64,000 nt of DNA from positions 12,157 to 76,156 of the forward strand of contig DASXZD010000070.1 in assembly GCA_036502085.1 (NCBI GenBank). Direction: 5' to 3'. Position numbers and translations under genes: made by a program. Position 1 is the first letter of the stretch, and each line of letters opens with the position of its first letter. This stretch comes from PALSA-505 sp036502085 (GTDB lineage: Bacteria; Actinomycetota; Actinomycetes; Streptosporangiales; Streptosporangiaceae). A model generated the notes under the pieces. That model made no database searches and was not told the DNA's origin. It worked only from the letters and a program-made list of their open reading frames with translations. Positions 8,488-16,780 of the stretch are shown here, in pieces.

Positions 8488-9423
8488 TCACCTCCGGTTG
8501 TCCGGGCTGCCGCGCCGCCCGCCGGTTCCCCCGGCCGCCGCTGAGCCGTCTACGACGGCCCTGGAGCCGTTCGAGGGTGCCCTAGCCCCGGCCGGCTCGG
8601 CGAGCGCGGCAAAGCCGGCCTCGCCACCGTCCTCGGCGGTCAGCACCCAGGGGCCGTCCGTGGTGATCGCCACGGTGTGCTCGAAGTGCGCGGCAGGCGT
8701 CCCGTCGGCGCTGACCACTGTCCACCCGTCGTCGAGCAGCCTGGTGTGCCGCGCGCCGAGCGCCAGCATTGGCTCGATGGCCAGCGCCATCCCGCTGGCG
8801 AGCAGCGGCCCGCGGCCTGGGCGGCCGTAGTTTGGCACCGGCGGATCCATGTGCATCTCGCTGCCGATCCCGTGCCCGACGTACTCCTCGATGATGCCGT
8901 AGCTCCCGGCGGCGCGCGCGCTCTGCTCGACGGCGTGCGAGATGTCGGTGAGCCTGCGGCCGGCCCGGGCCTGGGCCAGGCCGTGCCAGAGCGCCTGCTC
9001 GCAGGCACCGAGCAGGCGGCTCAGCTCGTCGCTGATCTGGCCGACGCCGACGGTGAGCGCGGCGTCGGCGTGCCAGCCGCGGACTATCGCCCCGCAGTCG
9101 ATGGAGATGATGTCACCCGGTTCGAGCCGCCGCGCCTCGCTCGGGATGCCGTGCACGATCTCCTCGTTCACCGACGTGCAGATCGTAGCCGGGTAGCCGT
9201 GATAGCCCTTGAACGAGGCGGTGGCGCCCGCCGCGGTGATCCGCTGCTCGGCGATCGCGTCGAGATCCGCGGTGCTCACCCCGGGGTTCGCGGCCGCGGC
9301 AAGCGCGGCCAGGGTGCGCCCGACGATCAGGCCGGCCTCCCGCATGGCGTCGAGCTGCGCCCTCGTCTTCACCTGGACCGCAGGCTCTCGCCTTATCCGC
9401 ATCTGCCTCTCCGGCTCATCCAC
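8488..9423 (-). CDS. map: Methionine aminopeptidase type I
   Basis: Removes the initiator methionine from nascent proteins using a two-metal centre. The metal ligands are visible: Asp in SIDCGA, Asp in WHADAA, His in YVGHGIG, Glu in LAIEPM and Glu in HFEHTVA. An internal ATG (MRIRREPAVQVK) eight residues in is an alternative start. The last 35 or so residues are a Gly/Ala/Arg-rich extension beyond the usual type I end. The gap to upstream adk is filled with the interspersed repeat. Confidence 0.95.
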   Translation of the reverse strand: MDEPERQMRIRREPAVQVKTRAQLDAMREAGLIVGRTLAALAAAANPGVSTADLDAIAEQRITAAGATASFKGYHGYPATICTSVNEEIVHGIPSEARRLEPGDIISIDCGAIVRGWHADAALTVGVGQISDELSRLLGACEQALWHGLAQARAGRRLTDISHAVEQSARAAGSYGIIEEYVGHGIGSEMHMDPPVPNYGRPGRGPLLASGMALAIEPMLALGARHTRLLDDGWTVVSADGTPAAHFEHTVAITTDGPWVLTAEDGGEAGFAALAEPAGARAPSNGSRAVVDGSAAAGGTGGRRGSPDNRR

Positions 9424-9442
9424 GTCGGCTCAACTACACAGT

Positions 9443-9621
9443 AGCCTGCTACCGCGGAGAGACACCCTACGCGCGGGCGCGGCTCCGCCGCGCAGGAGCC
9501 TGCTGGCGCGGAGAGATACCCTACGCGTAGCCTGCTAGCGCGGAAAGACGCCCTACGCGCGGCGCGGCTCCGCCGCGCGAGGGCCCTGGCCCTCTGGCGC
9601 GAAGAGACATCCTACGCGCGT
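9443..9621. repeat. Four copies of the interspersed palindromic repeat between adk and map
   Basis: The motif GCGGARAGA-ACCCTACGCG occurs near 9454, 9507, 9539 and 9597. Two copies are followed by the exact 15-base hairpin CGCGGC-TCC-GCCGCG (9478-9492, 9563-9577), identical to the one at 7037-7051. The repeats fill essentially the whole adk-map gap. They are non-coding and look like a small mobile or REP-like family; whether they act as RNA hairpins or terminators is unknown. Confidence 0.8.
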
Positions 9622-9635
9622 GCGCAAGACCTTAG

Positions 9636-10286
9636 TTAATAAAACCTGCGCAGGGTGCTCAGCGCGCGGTCGGTGATCTCTTCGACCGGGCCGGTGGCGT
9701 CGAGGCCGAGCAGGATGCCCTGGTCGGCGTAGTAGGAGACCAGCGGGGCGGTCTGGTCCTGGTACACCTCGAGCCGGTTCCTGATCGTCTCCTCGCGGTC
9801 GTCGTCCCGCTGGAAGAGCTCGCCGCCGCAGTCGTCGCAGACGCCCTTGCGGGCCGGCGGGTCGAACAGCACGTGCCAGACATGACCGCACTTGTGGCAG
9901 GTACGCCGCCCGGACAGCCGCCGCACCACCTCGTCGTCGTCCACCACGAGCTCGAGGATGACATCCAGCTTGGTCTCCCACTCGGACAGCATCTTCTCGA
10001 GCGTCTCGGCCTGCGGCGTGTTGCGCGGGAAGCCGTCGAGCAGGAAGCCCGCCTGCGCGTCGTCCTCGCACAGGCGGTCCCTGACCATCGCGATCGTGAC
10101 CTCGTCCGGCACGAGGTCACCGCGTTCCATGAAGGCCCTCGCGGTGCGGCCGAGCGTCGTCCCGCGCGTCACGTTGAAGCGGAAGATGTCACCTGTGGAT
10201 ATCTTCGGGATCGCCAGGTGCGACGCTATGAACTGGGCCTGCGTCCCCTTGCCCGCACCGGGAGGCCCGACGAGGACGATGCGCAC
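9636..10286 (-). CDS. adk: Adenylate kinase with zinc LID domain
   Basis: Catalyses ATP + AMP to 2 ADP. The Walker A loop GPPGAGKGTQ is at residues 7-16, the AMP-binding region at LDGFPRN, and the LID carries four cysteines (CHKC and CDDC) of the zinc-binding long form. It starts with GTG at 10286, whose G is the last base of the secY TAG (TAGTG), so the two are translationally coupled. Length 216 aa is normal. Confidence 0.97.
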   Translation of the reverse strand: MRIVLVGPPGAGKGTQAQFIASHLAIPKISTGDIFRFNVTRGTTLGRTARAFMERGDLVPDEVTIAMVRDRLCEDDAQAGFLLDGFPRNTPQAETLEKMLSEWETKLDVILELVVDDDEVVRRLSGRRTCHKCGHVWHVLFDPPARKGVCDDCGGELFQRDDDREETIRNRLEVYQDQTAPLVSYYADQGILLGLDATGPVEEITDRALSTLRRFY

Positions 10287-11617
10287 TATCGCAGGAAGCC
10301 CTCGTAGTTACGCTGCTGCAGCTGGCTCTCGATCTGCTTCACCGTGTCCAGACCGACTCCCACGGCGATGAGGATCGGCGTACCGCCGAACGGGATCGTG
10401 TTGCCCACACCCACGAAGGTGAAGGCGACCAGCGGGACGAGGGCCACCAGGCCTAGGTACAGCGAGCCGGGGGCCGTGATCCTGGACAGCACGTACTCGA
10501 GGTACTCGGCGGTGGGACGGCCGGGTCTGATGCCGGGGATGAACCCGCCGTACTTCTTCATGTTGTCCGCGACCTTGACCGGGTTGAACGTGATCGCCAC
10601 GTAGAAGTAGGTGAAGAACACGATCAGCACGAAGAAGGCAAGGATGTAGTAGGTCGCCTGCTGCGAGGAGGTCTGCGGCGCGGTCAGGTACTTCTGGACC
10701 CAGGTGACCCAGGCTTGCGGGTGGTTGGTGTTGCCGAACAGCGACGAGGCGAGTTGCGGGATGTACAGCAGCGACGACGCGAAGATGACCGGGATGACGC
10801 CGGCCTGGTTCACCTTCATCGGGATGTAGGTGGACGTGCCGCCGTACATGCGCCGGCCCACCATTCGTTTGGCGTACTGCACCGGGATTCTTCGCTGCGC
10901 CTGTTCCATGAACACGATGAAGCCGATGATGGTGACTCCGACCGCGATCACCACGCCGAGCGCGAATCCGCCCTTGGCCTGGTAGATGCTGCTCAGCTCG
11001 GTCGGGAAAACGGCGATCACCTGAGTGAAGATCATCAGGGACATTCCGTTGCCGACGCCACGGTCGGTGATCAGCTCGCCCAGCCACATGATCACCGCGG
11101 TGCCGGCCGTCATGATGATGACCATCGTCACGACGGTGAACACCGACGAGCTGCGGAGCAGGTCCTTGTTGCAGCTCGGGAACAGCCGGCCGGACCTGGC
11201 CAGCGCGACGATGCCGGTGGACTGCAGGATGGCCAGCCCGACCGTCAGGTACCTGGTGTACTGCGTGATCTTCGCGGTGCCGGCCTGGCCCTCGTCCTGC
11301 AGCGTCTCAAGCCGCGGGATGACCACGGCGAGCAGCTGCATGATGATGCTCGCCGTGATGTACGGCATGATGCCGAGCGCAAACACGGTCAGCTTCAGCA
11401 GCGCGCCGCCGCTGAACAGATTGACGAGCTGGTAGACGTTGGCGCCGGTTTGGCCGGACGTCGTGGCCGCGTTTACGCAGGAGTTGACGGCCTTTACCGA
11501 AATACCGGGCGTGGGCAACGTAGAGCCGAGCCGGAAGACGGCGATGATGAAGATCGTGAAAAGCAGTTTCCTCCGCAGGTCGGGCGTCCGGAACGCCCGG
11601 AGGAACCCGGTCAGCAT
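10286..11617 (-). CDS. secY: Protein translocase channel subunit SecY
   Basis: Ten-helix core of the Sec translocon. The 443-residue sequence starts MLTGFLRAFRTPDLRRKLLF and has the plug and lateral-gate helices (LFSGGALLKLTVFALGIMPY), the conserved cytoplasmic loop KYGGFIPGIRPG, and the C-terminal QRNYEGFLR. It sits between rplO and adk, the standard end of the spc operon. SecE is encoded at 38362-38613. Confidence 0.97.
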   Translation of the reverse strand: MLTGFLRAFRTPDLRRKLLFTIFIIAVFRLGSTLPTPGISVKAVNSCVNAATTSGQTGANVYQLVNLFSGGALLKLTVFALGIMPYITASIIMQLLAVVIPRLETLQDEGQAGTAKITQYTRYLTVGLAILQSTGIVALARSGRLFPSCNKDLLRSSSVFTVVTMVIIMTAGTAVIMWLGELITDRGVGNGMSLMIFTQVIAVFPTELSSIYQAKGGFALGVVIAVGVTIIGFIVFMEQAQRRIPVQYAKRMVGRRMYGGTSTYIPMKVNQAGVIPVIFASSLLYIPQLASSLFGNTNHPQAWVTWVQKYLTAPQTSSQQATYYILAFFVLIVFFTYFYVAITFNPVKVADNMKKYGGFIPGIRPGRPTAEYLEYVLSRITAPGSLYLGLVALVPLVAFTFVGVGNTIPFGGTPILIAVGVGLDTVKQIESQLQQRNYEGFLR

Positions 11618-11753
11618 GCGCAGTCCTCGGTTCGAAGGGTCTCGGTGTGTCGGCGGCCAGCCCGCCAGCTACGGGTCCGCCGCAGTCTAACCCGCTCGGC
11701 GCACTCTAACAGCCGCCGGTAAACCATCGGTAGCCCCCATGGCCCCCTCACGC

Positions 11754-12323
11754 TCATAGCTGCGTGGCGGAGCCCCCGGCGGCCTCAATCTTCTGCCTGG
11801 CCGCGGCGGAGAACGCGTGAGCGCTCACCCGCAGCGAGCCGGTTACCTCGCCGTTGCCGAGTACCTTCACCAGCTGACCGGAGCGCACGGCGCCCTTGGC
11901 CACGAGATCCTCGGGGGTCACGTCGCCGCCGTCGGGGTACAGCTCGCCCAGCCTGCCGGTGTTGACCACCTGGTAGGTGGTCTTGAACAGCGCGTTGGAA
12001 AAGCCCCTCAGCTGCGGGATCCGGCGGTGCAGAGGCATCTGGCCGCCCTCGAACCTGGCCGGGACCTGACCGCGGGCTTTGGTGCCCTTGGTGCCGCGGC
12101 CGGCCGTCTTGCCCTTCGAGGCCTCGCCGCGGCCCACCCGCGTCTTGCTGGTGCGCGCTCCGGGGGCCGGCCTGAGGTGGTGCAGCTTCAGCCCGGCCCT
12201 GGACGGCCCGGCTGAGCGCTCGGCGCCAGCCGTGCCAGTACCAGCCGTACCAGTACCGGCCGGGCCAGTACCGGCCGGGCCAGTACCGGCCGGGCTAGCG
12301 CCAGCCTTGTCGGTGTCTGCCAT
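11754..12323 (-). CDS. rplO: 50S ribosomal protein L15 with repetitive N-terminal extension
   Basis: Late-assembling large-subunit protein. The usual L15 sequence begins at LKLHHLRPAPGARTSKTRVG and contains GRGTKGTKARGQVPARFEGG. Before it are about 45 extra residues with five tandem PAGTG/TAGTG units encoded by an imperfect 15-bp repeat. The start is taken as ATG 12323, one base after the rpmD stop (TGACATG); a TTG at 12332 is the upstream alternative. No start codon lies at the usual L15 start, so the extension is probably translated. Confidence 0.93.
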   Translation of the reverse strand: MADTDKAGASPAGTGPAGTGPAGTGTAGTGTAGAERSAGPSRAGLKLHHLRPAPGARTSKTRVGRGEASKGKTAGRGTKGTKARGQVPARFEGGQMPLHRRIPQLRGFSNALFKTTYQVVNTGRLGELYPDGGDVTPEDLVAKGAVRSGQLVKVLGNGEVTGSLRVSAHAFSAAARQKIEAAGGSATQL

Positions 12324-12324
12324 G

Positions 12325-12507
12325 TCAGGCAACCTCCTCGACGGTGACCAGGTGGTGCACCGTTTTGATCATCCCGCGGAATTCGGGCTTGTCCGCCTTG
12401 ACGACCACGTCGCCGATCCGCTTCAACCCGAGCGAGCGCAGCGAGGCCCGCTGCGCATGGGTGCCGCCGATCTTCGACCGCGTCTGCGTGATTTTCAACT
12501 GGGCCAT
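12325..12507 (-). CDS. rpmD: 50S ribosomal protein L30
   Basis: A 60-residue protein beginning MAQLKITQTRSKIGGTHAQR and ending VKTVHHLVTVEE-like (here IKTVHHLVTVEEVA), the standard bacterial L30 fold. It lies between rpsE and rplO with 14 bp to rpsE and one base to rplO. A longer frame extends upstream, but its extra sequence is out-of-frame rpsE and is not coding. Confidence 0.96.
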   Translation of the reverse strand: MAQLKITQTRSKIGGTHAQRASLRSLGLKRIGDVVVKADKPEFRGMIKTVHHLVTVEEVA

Positions 12508-12521
12508 CAGGCCGCTCCTGA

Positions 12522-13130
12522 CTAGTTGGCGCTCGCCGCGGCTGCCCGCGCGCGCAGCATGGCCGCAGGGGCGACGTCTTCGATCGGCAGGCCTCGCTTG
12601 GCCGCGATCTCCTCCGGGCGGTTCAGGCTCTTCAGCGCGGTCACGGTGGCATGCACCACGTTGATCGCGTTGGAGGAACCAAGCGAGCGCGACAGCACGT
12701 CGCGGATGCCCGCGCACTCAAGTACCGCGCGGACCGGGCCGCCGGCGATGACACCGGTACCGGGGCTGGCCGGCTTGAGCAGCACCACCCCGGCCGCATC
12801 CTCGCCCTGGACCATATGCGGGATCGTGCCGCCGATGCGGGGCACCTTGAAGAAGCTCTTCTTGGCCTCCTCGACGCCCTTGGCGATTGCCGCGGGCACC
12901 TCCTTGGCCTTGCCGTACCCCACGCCGACCATGCCGTTGCCGTCACCGACCACGACGAGCGCGGTGAAGCTGAAGCGCCGGCCGCCCTTGACCACCTTGG
13001 CCACCCGGTTGATGGTGACCACGCGCTCAAGGTACTGGGCCGACTTGTCGGCCGCACCGCCACGACGGTCGTCGCGGCGTTCCCGCCGCTCGCCGCCACC
13101 GCCGGAGCCGCGCCGCGGTGCTCCTGCCAT
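12522..13130 (-). CDS. rpsE: 30S ribosomal protein S5
   Basis: Protein of the mRNA entry channel, important for fidelity. It has the basic N-terminal region (RRERRDDRRGGAADKSAQYL), the S5 double-stranded-RNA-like domain (VVKGGRRFSFTALVVVGDGN) and the C-terminal domain (IAGGPVRAVLECAGIRDVLS). The GGRRFSF segment where spectinomycin-resistance changes arise looks wild type. Length 202 aa is usual. Confidence 0.97.
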   Translation of the reverse strand: MAGAPRRGSGGGGERRERRDDRRGGAADKSAQYLERVVTINRVAKVVKGGRRFSFTALVVVGDGNGMVGVGYGKAKEVPAAIAKGVEEAKKSFFKVPRIGGTIPHMVQGEDAAGVVLLKPASPGTGVIAGGPVRAVLECAGIRDVLSRSLGSSNAINVVHATVTALKSLNRPEEIAAKRGLPIEDVAPAAMLRARAAAASAN

Positions 13131-13179
13131 CAGCTGATCCTCTTCTCGTTTTCGTCAGTCAGTGTCATCAGAGCGGTCA

Positions 13180-13611
13180 TCAGAGCGCCAGTCCGGCGGA
13201 CCGGGCGCCTTCGGCCAGCGCCGCAACGCGGCCGTGGTACCGGTGGCCGGCCCGGTCGAAGACGGCCGCGCTGATGCCCGCCTCGGCCGCGCGCCGGGCC
13301 AGCAGCTCGCCCACCTGGCGCGCCTTGGCCTTCTTGTCGCCCTCGCTCGCCCTGATGTCGGCGTCGAGGCTGGACGCGGACGCCAGCGTGTGGCCGGCTA
13401 CGTCGTCGATGAGCTGGGCGAAGGTGTGCCGGGACGAACGCGTCACGACCAGCCGGGGGCGGGCCGGCGCGCCGGCTACCTTCTTGCGCACCCGCATGTG
13501 CCGTCGCGACCGCGCGACGCCGCGGCTGCCCCGGCCGTCCGCACGGGCGCCGGCCCTGGATCCGCCTGCGGTCACGCGACGGCCTGACGTGCCAGCCTGT
13601 GTGCCACTCAT
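13180..13611 (-). CDS. rplR: 50S ribosomal protein L18
   Basis: 5S rRNA-binding protein. The core starts at RHMRVRKKVAGAPARPRLVV and continues to FDRAGHRYHGRVAALAEGAR. The N-terminus is longer than usual, with about 35 Gly/Ser/Arg/Thr-rich residues before the core. The ATG at 13611 is 3 bp after the rplF stop. The gap to rpsE contains a short duplicated CATCAGAGCG element. Confidence 0.95.
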   Translation of the reverse strand: MSGTQAGTSGRRVTAGGSRAGARADGRGSRGVARSRRHMRVRKKVAGAPARPRLVVTRSSRHTFAQLIDDVAGHTLASASSLDADIRASEGDKKAKARQVGELLARRAAEAGISAAVFDRAGHRYHGRVAALAEGARSAGLAL

Positions 13612-13614
13612 CTC

Positions 13615-14151
13615 TTACTTCCCAGCCTTTCCGACCTTGCGCCGGACTTGCTCGCCCTGATAGCGCACGCCCTTGCCCTTATACGGGTCGGGCTTGCGCA
13701 GCTTGCGAATTCTGGCGGCGATCTCGCCAACCTGCTGCTTGTCGATGCCCTCGACGACGAACCTGGTGGGCGCCTCGACCCGGAAGGAGATTCCGTCCGG
13801 CGGAACCACCATCACCGGGTGGCTGTAGCCGAGGGAGAACTCCAGGTCGCTGCCGCGTGCCTGCACCCGGTAGCCGACGCCGACGATCTCCAGGGTCTTG
13901 CGGTAGCCGTCGGTGACACCGGTGATCATGTTCGCGATCAGGGTGCGGGACAGGCCGTGCAGGGCGCGTACGTTGCCCTCGTCGTTGGGCCTGGTCACGT
14001 TGATGACCCCGTCGGCCCTGCTGACCTCGATCGGCTCCGCGACCAGGTGCCGCAGCGTGCCCTTGGGGCCCTTGACCGTGATCTCCTGGCCGTCAATCGT
14101 GACATCGACGCCACCGGGCACGGTGACGGGCATCCGTCCGATTCTCGACAT
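13615..14151 (-). CDS. rplF: 50S ribosomal protein L6
   Basis: Binds near the sarcin-ricin loop at the factor-binding site. The 178-residue product starts MSRIGRMPVTVPGGVDVTID and ends with the conserved KPDPYKGKGVRYQGEQVRRK motif. Two L6 repeats are visible. It follows rpsH by 10 bp and precedes rplR by 3 bp. Confidence 0.97.
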   Translation of the reverse strand: MSRIGRMPVTVPGGVDVTIDGQEITVKGPKGTLRHLVAEPIEVSRADGVINVTRPNDEGNVRALHGLSRTLIANMITGVTDGYRKTLEIVGVGYRVQARGSDLEFSLGYSHPVMVVPPDGISFRVEAPTRFVVEGIDKQQVGEIAARIRKLRKPDPYKGKGVRYQGEQVRRKVGKAGK

Positions 14152-14161
14152 CGCGCGCTCC

Positions 14162-14560
14162 CTACCAGACGTAGGCGAGGACTTCCCCGCCTACGCCCTT
14201 CTTGCCCGCCTGCCTGTCGGTCATCAGGCCGGATGAGGTGGAGATGATCGCGATGCCCAGGCCGCCGAGCACGCGGGGCAGGCTGTCCTTCTTGGCGTAC
14301 ACCCGCAGCCCGGGCTTGGAGACCCGCTTGATGCCCGCGAGCGAGCGCTCCCTGGTGGGGCCGAACTTGAGCGAGACCACGAGATTCTTGCCGACCTCAG
14401 CGTCTTCCACGCGCCAGCCCGCGATGTAACCCTCCTGCTTGAGGATTTCCGCGATGTGCGCCTTGATCTTCGAGTACGGCATGCCGGTCGTTTCGTGGTA
14501 CGCCGCATTTGCATTGCGCAGACGAGTGAGCATGTCTGCGATCGGGTCGGTCATCGTCAT
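14162..14560 (-). CDS. rpsH: 30S ribosomal protein S8
   Basis: Primary 16S rRNA binder and, in model bacteria, the translational repressor of the spc operon. The 132-residue product begins MTMTDPIADMLTRLRNANAA and ends GVGGEVLAYVW. ATG 14560 is chosen because AGGAGGG lies about ten bases upstream; a second ATG two codons later is possible. A longer upstream frame is rpsN read out of frame. Confidence 0.96.
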   Translation of the reverse strand: MTMTDPIADMLTRLRNANAAYHETTGMPYSKIKAHIAEILKQEGYIAGWRVEDAEVGKNLVVSLKFGPTRERSLAGIKRVSKPGLRVYAKKDSLPRVLGGLGIAIISTSSGLMTDRQAGKKGVGGEVLAYVW

Positions 14561-14663
14561 GGCCTGGTGGCCCTCCTCGCCACGGTTTCCCCTCGGCCTG
14601 GCGGCCGCCGGGGACCTCCGGCGTGGTCGGTGGGCGCCGTGCGCCCATATCGGTTTGAGGTAA

Positions 14664-14849
14664 TTACCAGCTGGACTTGGTGATGCCGGGCAGTTCGCCG
14701 CGGTGCGCCATGCTGCGGAAGCAGATACGGCACAGGCCGAACCTGCGGTAGACGGCACGCTGCCGTCCGCACCGCGTGCACCGGGTGTAGGCACGCACCT
14801 TGAACTTGGGCGTCCGCTTGGCCTTGGCGACCAGTGCCTTCTTCGCCAA
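14664..14849 (-). CDS. rpsN: 30S ribosomal protein S14 type Z
   Basis: A 61-residue zinc-ribbon S14 with the cysteine pairs CTRC and CRIC and the ending GELPGITKSSW. The start must be the TTG at 14849, because the family normally begins MAKKAL and here that position reads TTG-GCG-AAG-AAG. Sequence upstream of it belongs to the end of rplE. The TTG lies seven bases after the rplE stop, so reinitiation is likely. Confidence 0.95.
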   Translation of the reverse strand: MAKKALVAKAKRTPKFKVRAYTRCTRCGRQRAVYRRFGLCRICFRSMAHRGELPGITKSSW

Positions 14850-14856
14850 CTTCTCT

Positions 14857-15486
14857 TCAGCCTTCCTTGAAGGGGAACCCGAGCCGCCGGAGCAGCGACC
14901 GGCCCTCATCGTCGGTACTCGCGGTCGTGACGATGGTCACGTCCATGCCCCGCTGCCGGTCCACGTGGTCGGGGTCGACCTCATGGAACATGAGCTGCTC
15001 GGTCAGGCCGAACGTGTAGTTGCCCCGGCCGTCGAACTGACGGTCGCTGAGCCCGCGGAAGTCACGGATCCGAGGCAGGGCGATGGAGAGCAGCCGGTCG
15101 CAGAATTCCCACATCCGGTCGCCGCGCAGCGTGACGTGCGCGCCGATCGGCATCCCCTCGCGCAGCTTGAACTGGGCGACCGACTTCTTCGCCCGGGCGA
15201 CAGCGGGCTTCTGCCCGGTGATCAGGGAGAGATCCTTGACCGCGCCCTCGATCAGCTTGGCGTCCCTGGCCGCCTCGCCGACACCCATGTTGACTGCGAT
15301 CTTGGACAGTCCGGGTATCTGCATGACGTTGCTGTAGCCGAACTCCTCGTGCAGCGCCGGAGCGATCTCCGACCGGTAGCGCTCCTTCAGCCGCGGCCGC
15401 GGCCCGGCCACATTCGCCGAAGCCGCCGCCTTCGCCGGAGCGGCCGCCTTCTTCGCCGGAGCTGCCTGCTTGGTACTGGCTGCCAT
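14857..15486 (-). CDS. rplE: 50S ribosomal protein L5
   Basis: 5S rRNA-binding protein that contacts P-site tRNA. The core (RLKERYRSEIAPALHEEFGY, then VMQIPGLSKIAVNMGVGEAA and DFRGLSDRQFDGRGNYTFGL) is typical. About 30 Ala/Lys/Pro-rich residues precede it (AAPAKKAAAPAKAAASANV), an extension absent from model L5. The ATG overlaps the rplX stop by one base (TGATG). Confidence 0.96.
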   Translation of the reverse strand: MAASTKQAAPAKKAAAPAKAAASANVAGPRPRLKERYRSEIAPALHEEFGYSNVMQIPGLSKIAVNMGVGEAARDAKLIEGAVKDLSLITGQKPAVARAKKSVAQFKLREGMPIGAHVTLRGDRMWEFCDRLLSIALPRIRDFRGLSDRQFDGRGNYTFGLTEQLMFHEVDPDHVDRQRGMDVTIVTTASTDDEGRSLLRRLGFPFKEG

Positions 15487-15848
15487 CAGATGTCCTTGCC
15501 ACCCGGACCGGCGGTCCGGATCTTGTTGCCGTCATCGTCGAACCGGTAGGCGGCCCGTACGGGCTTGCCGGTCGCGGAGTCGATCAGCTGCACGTTGCTC
15601 ACGTGCACCGGTGCCTCCTGGTGGACGATCCCGCCCTCCTTGGCACCCCTGATCCCCTGGTGGGTGACCTTGGTGTTCTTCTTGATCATGTTCACGCCCT
15701 GGACCAGGACCTTGCTGCGGTCCGGATAAGCCACGATGACCGTGCCCTCAAGACCGCGGTCCGCGCCCGCGACGACGACCACATGATCGCCCTTCTTGAT
15801 CTTCATGGCGGGGGCAGCCTTGCGGCGCGGTCCCGTCTTCTTCGCCAT
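15486..15848 (-). CDS. rplX: 50S ribosomal protein L24
   Basis: Assembly initiator with a KOW motif (MKIKKGDHVVVVAGADRGLE) and the RSKVLVQGVNMIKKNTK segment. ATG 15848 overlaps the rplN stop (TGATG); a GTG one codon earlier is also possible. A short basic stretch (AKKTGPRRKAAPA) precedes the usual MKIKKGD start. The gene is coupled to rplN upstream and to rplE downstream by one-base overlaps. Confidence 0.96.
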   Translation of the reverse strand: MAKKTGPRRKAAPAMKIKKGDHVVVVAGADRGLEGTVIVAYPDRSKVLVQGVNMIKKNTKVTHQGIRGAKEGGIVHQEAPVHVSNVQLIDSATGKPVRAAYRFDDDGNKIRTAGPGGKDI

Positions 15849-16216
15849 CACAGCACCTCCGGCGCAAGCGAGATGATCCGCATGAAGCGCTTCTCCCTGA
15901 GCTCCCGGCCCACCGGGCCGAAGATCCGGGTACCGCGAGGGTCGCCGCCGTCCCTGATCAGCACGGCGGCGTTCTCGTCGAAGCGGATGTAGGAGCCGTC
16001 GACGCGGCGGCGCTCCTTCGTGGTGCGGACCACGACCGCCTTGACCACGTCGCCGCGCTTGACGCCCGCGCCGGGCAGCGCGTCCTTCACGGTGGCCACG
16101 ATGACGTCACCGATGCCCGCGTACCGCCGGCCCGAACCGCCGAGCACGCGGATGCACAAGATCTCCTTGGCTCCGGTGTTGTCGGCGACCTTGAGCCGCG
16201 ATTCCTGCTGGATCAC
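15848..16216 (-). CDS. rplN: 50S ribosomal protein L14
   Basis: Large-subunit protein contributing to intersubunit bridges. The 122-residue product reads VIQQESRLKVADNTGAKEIL at the start and ends FMRIISLAPEVL. The start is GTG 16216, which overlaps the rpsQ stop as GTGA, so the two are tightly coupled. A longer upstream frame is not supported because the conserved start falls exactly at this GTG. Confidence 0.96.
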   Translation of the reverse strand: MIQQESRLKVADNTGAKEILCIRVLGGSGRRYAGIGDVIVATVKDALPGAGVKRGDVVKAVVVRTTKERRRVDGSYIRFDENAAVLIRDGGDPRGTRIFGPVGRELREKRFMRIISLAPEVL

Positions 16217-16551
16217 TTGGCCTTCTCCAGGATCTCCGCCACCCGCCACCGCTTGGTCGCGGACAGCGGCCGGGTTTCCATCAGCAGCACTCGGTCGCCG
16301 ACACCGCAGGCGTTCGCCTCGTCGTGCGCCGTGTACTTCCTCGTCCGCCGGATGACCTTGCCGTACTTCGGGTGCTTGACCCGGTCCTCGATGAGGACCA
16401 CGACGGTCTTGTTCATCTTGTCGCTGACGACCAGCCCCTCACGGGTCTTGCGGTGCGGCCGCGACTGTGCTCTCAGTGGGGACTGTGCTCCCAGTTGGGA
16501 CTGCGCGCCCAGTTGACCAGCCTGCTGGCCGTCTGGCTGCGGTTCACTCAC
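16213..16551 (-). CDS. rpsQ: 30S ribosomal protein S17 with repetitive N-terminal extension
   Basis: Primary 16S rRNA binder with an OB fold. The conserved part starts at RKTREGLVVSDKMNKTVVVL and ends in TRPLSATKRWRVAEILEK. About 33 extra residues precede it, including three tandem units (QLGAQS, QLGAQS, PLRAQS) from a duplicated 18-bp element. Translation begins at GTG 16551, overlapping the end of rpmC by 8 bp. Confidence 0.95.
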   Translation of the reverse strand: MSEPQPDGQQAGQLGAQSQLGAQSPLRAQSRPHRKTREGLVVSDKMNKTVVVLIEDRVKHPKYGKVIRRTRKYTAHDEANACGVGDRVLLMETRPLSATKRWRVAEILEKAK

Positions 16552-16780
16552 TGTCTTCCGCCTCCTCGGCCACGGTCACGATGCCGAGCTCGCGCTCGCG
16601 CTTGACCGTATAGATGCGGGCGATCTCCTTGCGCACGGCGCGCAGCCGCCCATGGCTCTCCAACTGCCCGGTCGCCGCCTGGAAGCGCAGGTTGAACAGC
16701 TCTGCCTTCGCCTCAGCCAGCTTGGTGTTGAGTTCTTCCTCGGTCTGGGTCCGCAGGTCAACCGCGGTAAGGCCAGCCAT
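16544..16780 (-). CDS. rpmC: 50S ribosomal protein L29
   Basis: Two-helix protein at the exit tunnel, docking site for trigger factor and SRP. It begins MAGLTAVDLRTQTEEELNTK and contains AELFNLRFQAATGQLESHGR, the family signature. The ATG overlaps the rplP stop by one base (TAATG). The 78-residue length is normal for actinobacteria, with a short acidic tail. Confidence 0.97.
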   Translation of the reverse strand: MAGLTAVDLRTQTEEELNTKLAEAKAELFNLRFQAATGQLESHGRLRAVRKEIARIYTVKRERELGIVTVAEEAEDSE

